Of a stretch of DNA of 64,000 nt, positions 59,319 to 64,000 are shown piece by piece. Position numbers and translations under genes: made by a program. Position 1 is the first letter of the stretch, and every line of letters begins with the position of its first letter. Origin of the DNA: Isoetes taiwanensis (lineage: Eukaryota; Streptophyta; Lycopodiopsida; Isoetales; Isoetaceae); the NCBI GenBank assembly GCA_021234155.1, contig JAJEKV010000061.1, positions 7,980,545 through 8,044,544 on the forward strand, in the 5' to 3' direction. Under the pieces are notes generated by a model. It had not been told where the DNA came from. It saw only the letters and a program-made list of their open reading frames with translations, and did no database searches.

Positions 59319-61222
59319 CCTTATGGTGTTCATAAGGATTGTAAGTGTCGCAAGGTTTGTGGACTGTGTCTAATCGCATGGCTAAGGAGAACATCATCGA
59401 TCAAGTAGTGATTATTGGAGAATGGTGGTCTCGCCCAAAGGATGGTTCCATGCATTTTGTACAAAATGTGGTTTAAAGAAGTGAGTACATGGTTTCGCTT
59501 GTTTCAAACCTATAATTTTGCTTTCTATTTACCATGTTTGCTATAATGTATTGCGTGGCCGCCAACATGTCCTAAGGAGAGGAATAAGAGCAAGACTTAC
59601 AATGTGAATTGGAAAGTATTTGAGAAGATAATGACTTTCAAATTAGATTGCAAAGTGCATTTAGTGACTTCATTAAATATGATTCAATCATATAACTTCC
59701 ATATCGAGAGCTGATAAATTGGCCTTAACATGGCGGTAGAAGTCCAAAGGAAGAAGACATTGAAGTCATCTAAGAAACTCCAAAGGTTACAAAATTGGCC
59801 TACAAATTGCAGTCCTTTTGAATTTAATGAGCATGCAAGAAAGACTTTGAAATCTCATCGGAAAAGCTAAGGAATTCAGGAATTGCGTTGGCAACACTTC
59901 AAGATGATACCATTGTTTCGGCTATAGATTTTGCTGAAAATTATGGATTTAAGATCCTACAAGAAGCTCAATCCTCGCCATTGGCATACCAACACTGTGT
60001 CAATTCTAGTGCATATAACCTACATGAGGATGAAAAGTGAAGAAGAAGAAGAAAGAGGAAGAGAACTCATGCAAGAAGAACAAGAACTTGTCCAAAGAAA
60101 AAAGGAAACAAAGTCTCCAAGGTATTGTGAAGGAAACTCATTTTTATATTAGTGATGACAAAACACATGACACAGAATATGTCCAACATTGTCTACAAAT
60201 GCATGCTGATTGGTTGCAAAGTATTGGAGTTGAATATAAAAAACATGTATTTTGGAGTGATGGATGTTCTTCACAATTCAAGTCTTCGAGACCATTCCAC
60301 TTTCTTGGTAGATTTTATGGAAGAATGGGCAAGGATCTTCTATGGAATTTTTTTGCTAGCTCACATGGGAAAGGTGAGCATGATGGTGCTGGAGCAGTTA
60401 TAAAGAGGATACTAACTCAAGAGCAAATGAAGTATAATGGATGGAAACTACAGTGTGCAAAGGAGGTAGTTGCTTTTCTTAAATGGCACTTTGAAAATCA
60501 TCCATCTGATCATGATATCAAAAGGTATAATTTTGTAGTGTTTTACAATTTTATTGCAGACATTTCAGCACTTCAAGCACTTTCCAGCACTTAAAGCACT
60601 TGCTTTTCATATTGTTGCGTATTTCGAGAGGTAGAGTCTTCAAAGATAGATAGATCGTAAAGATTTGGAATGCCATACTTTAAAGGGAACTCAATTGTCC
60701 AATCGCGATAAGACCATGTGACAAGAAGAACTTTTGAAGGTAGCCAGACCTTTGTCATGCTTTTGCAACTAATGAGATTCAATTTAAGTGGGATAAATGC
60801 ATCAATATGAGTCGAATTGGTTTTTGGGCAACCATCCATAATTGAGGTTGAAGGATCCTAAGAACACTGTGTGACAAAGAATGATTTGCAAGAAGATAAC
60901 GAAAGTATGATGTTGGAGGAAGAAGAAGAGGATGAAGATGATGTAATGAGTTCTATGATAGAAGTGGGTGACAATTTTGTTGTAAATGCTGAAGAAGGAA
61001 TGAAGAAGGGGTAGATTTTATGTACTTAATGGTAATCAAGCAAAGAATACTTTGCTAGAAAATTATAAGGATAGATGGGGAAATGTATTCGGTCAGTAGT
61101 TATTGTGACTCGACATTATTACAAAACAAATCGATGGTGGTCTAATGTTTCAAACTATTTGCAACAAAACCAAAAAGCTGCTGTATATAGCCATCTTGTT
61201 AGACTTTCTAAATTTGACATGA
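59318..61222 (+). pseudogene. SDGC/HGKG-family copy 3, C-terminal half
   Basis: Immediately after the Helitron the plus strand reads PYGVHKDCKCRKVCGLC, then FCTKCGLKK (about 59,455-59,480), NVNWKVFEKI (about 59,602), DFAENYGFK (about 59,928) and HWHTNTVSILVHITYMRM. A 185-codon open frame (60,037-60,594) follows with YISDDKTHDTEYVQH, KKHVFWSDGCSSQFKSSRPF, LLWNFFASSHGKGEHDGAGA and VVAFLKWHFENH. The C-terminal segments VDFYVLNGNQAK and VVIVTRHYYKTNRWW end at about 61,222 (SHLVRLSKFDM). The Asp of SDGC and the HGKGEHDG block could form an RNase H-like active site; this is inference. The 60.04-60.59 kb frame is the best-preserved part of the family in the window. Confidence 0.6.
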
Positions 61223-64000
61223 TTGCGTATTTTTAAGGCTCAAACTATATATATCATGGCGTAAGACACTTGCCGCAGGATCATGAGTAGTCTTCCACCC
61301 CTCATAGAAGGTAATATGTACAACAAATTGCTCAAAAAAGAATAAGACACACAAAAATTGAGCATCCCACATATCTGCACTACACATATTTGTTATCACC
61401 AAAGCCCTAATGTCTTTAAAGTGATATACACATATCCTGCAATGTTAAAAGAGCAAGACACACAAAATTGAGCTGAACCGCGGAATCAAGCAGATTGAGG
61501 CTCGCAATGTCTTCTAAAAAAGTATTGGACAAACTTGAAGAAAGAATAAAATAAACAAGATAACAAAACATAACGTAATTGAGGCAAAGTTTTACTCAGA
61601 TAGTATTACAAAGTGTTTCACAAAATTGAGGTCTCAGCCTTTATGTCACAAATTTTCACAAAATTGAGGCATATCTCGCACTCATATACTATTACAAACG
61701 GGGCCACAAAATTGAGGTCTCAGCTCTATGTAAAGGGTTTCACAAAATTGACATGTATTTACAAGAAGTATTCTTCTTGGCAATAGTCAAATATTTTCTT
61801 CATCCGCCCAACCGGACAAGACGGAAATGTTTCCCAAAACCATCCACTAACCACTTAATCTGACCCTTGCAAGAAGCTCTTAACTAATAAATTCTCGATG
61901 CTGACCAATTTGTTTAAATAGCGATCCGAACACCTAGGGATGTTCTTGTAAAAGCCTCCTCTAGAATTTATCTTCAAAATTGCGTAAACGCCCTCAACCC
62001 GTGAAACTTGTCTAATCATTGAAGCAAATAAGAGTCAAGAATATCATCATGAGGATCAACCGTAAAAGTAGGCATGATGGATGTGAATGGTGGGGACATG
62101 TATGTCTTGTATACTTCATCATCCAAGTAAGAACCACATTATTTCCATATTGTGGAAAAGCTTCATACACCTTATGAAGTGGTTTCACGCATCATGGATT
62201 TGGTGTATTCGAGTGGCCATTTCAAAGGCATCTCATCACAATATTTTGGTCCCACACAAATACAAGTTTACCTTGAGAAAAAGGATGTATAACATCAAGA
62301 ACTTCTGCAACATTGAATGCATTCATGGATGACCAAAATGGTAAGGTCAATAGTCCGAGGCTTCCTCCAAGAATGTGTGAACACCTGGCCTCAACACAAC
62401 CAATTTGTTAGTGGTTGATGTTCTCAAAAGCCGAAGTGCTGCCGCCCTTCGTGTCTTCTTATTTGATTGGTTCTTCTATAACTCGCATCAAAGACGCCTT
62501 CATTGAGATCTAGTATCGACAACTTTTCATAGGTACAACTTGCACATCGAAACACCTAATAAGTTAAATAACATGCAATTCGTGCTGAATTATTCAAGAA
62601 AATAGTACAATTAAAATTTAAGAGTAATAACCTCGGTTACATTGTTGAATTGCAAAACCAAGCATAATTGTATTTCCTTTTGTAACTCGGGTAGACCTGA
62701 TGTTCGACAATTAATTAAGGAATACAGGTGATCAATAGATCCACAAAACTTCAAATTAAATTAAAAGTCATAAACCCGAAGTTAAATTGGAAACGCTTAA
62801 AATCCTCATCAAGTTGTACTCTTTATGAATCCCCTCTAACATTAAAAATATCATTTATGAATTAGTGCTCTCAAAGAAATATTTGAATTTCCTCTAAGAG
62901 CATCCATAATTGCCGCAGTTACTATTTGTACTTCATTGTGTACGATTTTGCCGGTGCATTACCATCTTGTTCAAAACCCTGTAGATCCGCACTAGGGATC
63001 TTACATTTGCAACATCTTCAAGGGTGGACCTTATATTCTCCATAATTGTCTTCTCAACACCCTCTTCTTCCCCGCTTTTAGGTTTCATTCACATCGATGT
63101 GCATTCTCTCGCCCCCAATGGATACTTTCTACCCTCCCCAATTTTTTTTCTTGTTCTCGCCTCGGCCTCTCCCTTTTTTTTGCCGGCCCCAACTTCAACC
63201 CCTTTGGTCTTGCTATTGTCCTTCCCTTTCTTCTTCTCAACCATAACATCCTTGTTTGGTGCCGAGTGCTTTGTTTCTTTTCTCGTTGGAGTATCCAACA
63301 CACATTCAACTTCACTCTCAACAAGACCCGCCCCGAACCACCGCCTTCTCATCCCCAATTTTACCACTACTTCTCAATTGCCTTGAACTCAACATCCAAC
63401 TTGATCACTTAACTCCGTAAGACTGCTCAAAATCGATCCCTTGCATGTCTCAAATTTCCTTTCTCGCTACTAGAAGGGGACTTCAACCGCCAGTCAACAT
63501 CAATTAGACTCAATATCAGGCCGAGCTGTATTTGATCCTAAATCAGCCCGAAGCCGCCTTTTGATCCCACATCGCATTTTTTATGAGTTAATTTAGATCA
63601 AAAGAAGCAACTTGTTTCTAATCTCGTTGGAGTACTATACCAAGTTCAACAAAAAGGTCTTCGTGAATATTACATTCACATTTCAAACATCTCCCTTCCT
63701 TCAACAATACGCGATATTCATGTTCATTAAATCAAGAAGTATGGACATCTTGTATTTACCATGAAAAACTTAAACCACAAGCAATACAATAACTTTGAAA
63801 AACCCGGTAGCTTTTGATGGTGTTGATGCGTGAAAGGAGAGTTGGTGATCTCGGCCATTCTTCAAGGTGGCTAGCATTGTTCTTTTGTTGCATTTAGCTC
63901 AAACATCATTTTCGCTATCCGAAGCTTCCAATGACTCCTTCTTCACAAGCGTAAGTGGATCTCGTGTTAGCAATACGTAACTGAAACGAAGTACACGGGT
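61223..64000. other. Spacer to the right edge
   Basis: The phrase CACAAAATTGAG is repeated many times between about 61,330 and 61,750, a loose interspersed repeat. A low-complexity stretch with overlapping frames on both strands (63,024-63,386) is pyrimidine-rich on the plus strand, and its antisense frames are Lys/Arg-rich; I do not trust either as a gene. Nothing else was recognised. Confidence 0.4.

Noticed and set aside
63024-63386. 120-codon plus frame with hydrophobic, proline-rich product
   Set aside because: The stretch is pyrimidine-rich, and the opposing frames are equally open with Lys/Arg-rich products. Composition explains the openness.
1-64000. tRNA, rRNA and CRISPR arrays
   Set aside because: I looked for cloverleaf-like A and B box pairs, rRNA cores and regular spacer arrays and saw none. 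tRNA-like strings at 22,943 and 31,271 are retrotransposon primer-binding sites.

Overview
The window is nuclear DNA of a land plant. Three things show this: Ty1/copia and Ty3/gypsy retrotransposons whose primer-binding sites match plant initiator-Met tRNA, an L1-type LINE, and a RepHel Helitron; one spliced microsomal cytochrome P450 gene with small GT-AG introns; and long AT-rich spacers full of broken ORFs. Nothing bacterial or organellar was seen. A large, transposon-rich genome (gymnosperm, fern or similar) fits, but the species cannot be named from sequence alone.

Layout. 1.4-2.0 kb: decayed FCP1/NIF-type HAD phosphatase fragment. 3.4-5.0 kb (minus): decayed copy of an uncharacterised, transposase-like protein family, called here the SDGC/HGKG family after its motifs. 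6-14.3 kb: spacer with several short tandem arrays. 16.9-17.6 kb: a 45-bp in-frame repeat, an N-terminal piece of the SDGC/HGKG family, and a LINE reverse-transcriptase scrap. 20.3-21.0 kb: three-exon pseudogene of an RPA-C/DDIAS-like zinc OB-fold protein. 21.5-25.4 kb: LINE and gypsy fragments in opposite orientations. 26.47-31.46 kb (minus): a structurally complete but coding-defective copia element with 174-bp LTRs, 5-bp target-site duplication, PBS and polypurine tract. 35.45-38.15 kb (minus): the only gene that looks intact, a five-exon CYP72-clan P450 of about 512 residues. 41.76-45.84 kb: a 4-kb array of about 19-bp units that reverses orientation at about 45.09 kb. 47.7-48.0 kb: a 16-bp perfect hairpin and a copia RT scrap. 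49.5-61.2 kb (plus): a second full-span SDGC/HGKG copy, cut in two by a 9-kb Helitron (50,341-59,317).

The most interesting signal is that nested structure. The N-terminal half of the SDGC/HGKG copy stops exactly at an A|TC junction, and the C-terminal half resumes exactly after a Helitron-type 3' end (20-bp palindrome, 7-bp spacer, CTAG|T). The same protein family occurs at three places in 64 kb. It has conserved cysteine clusters and acidic and histidine motifs that resemble a DDE-type nuclease, and I cannot assign it to a named superfamily.

Apart from the P450, the coding content is mobile-element wreckage, and the elements are nested or abutting rather than cooperating. No RNA genes, CRISPR arrays or operons were seen.
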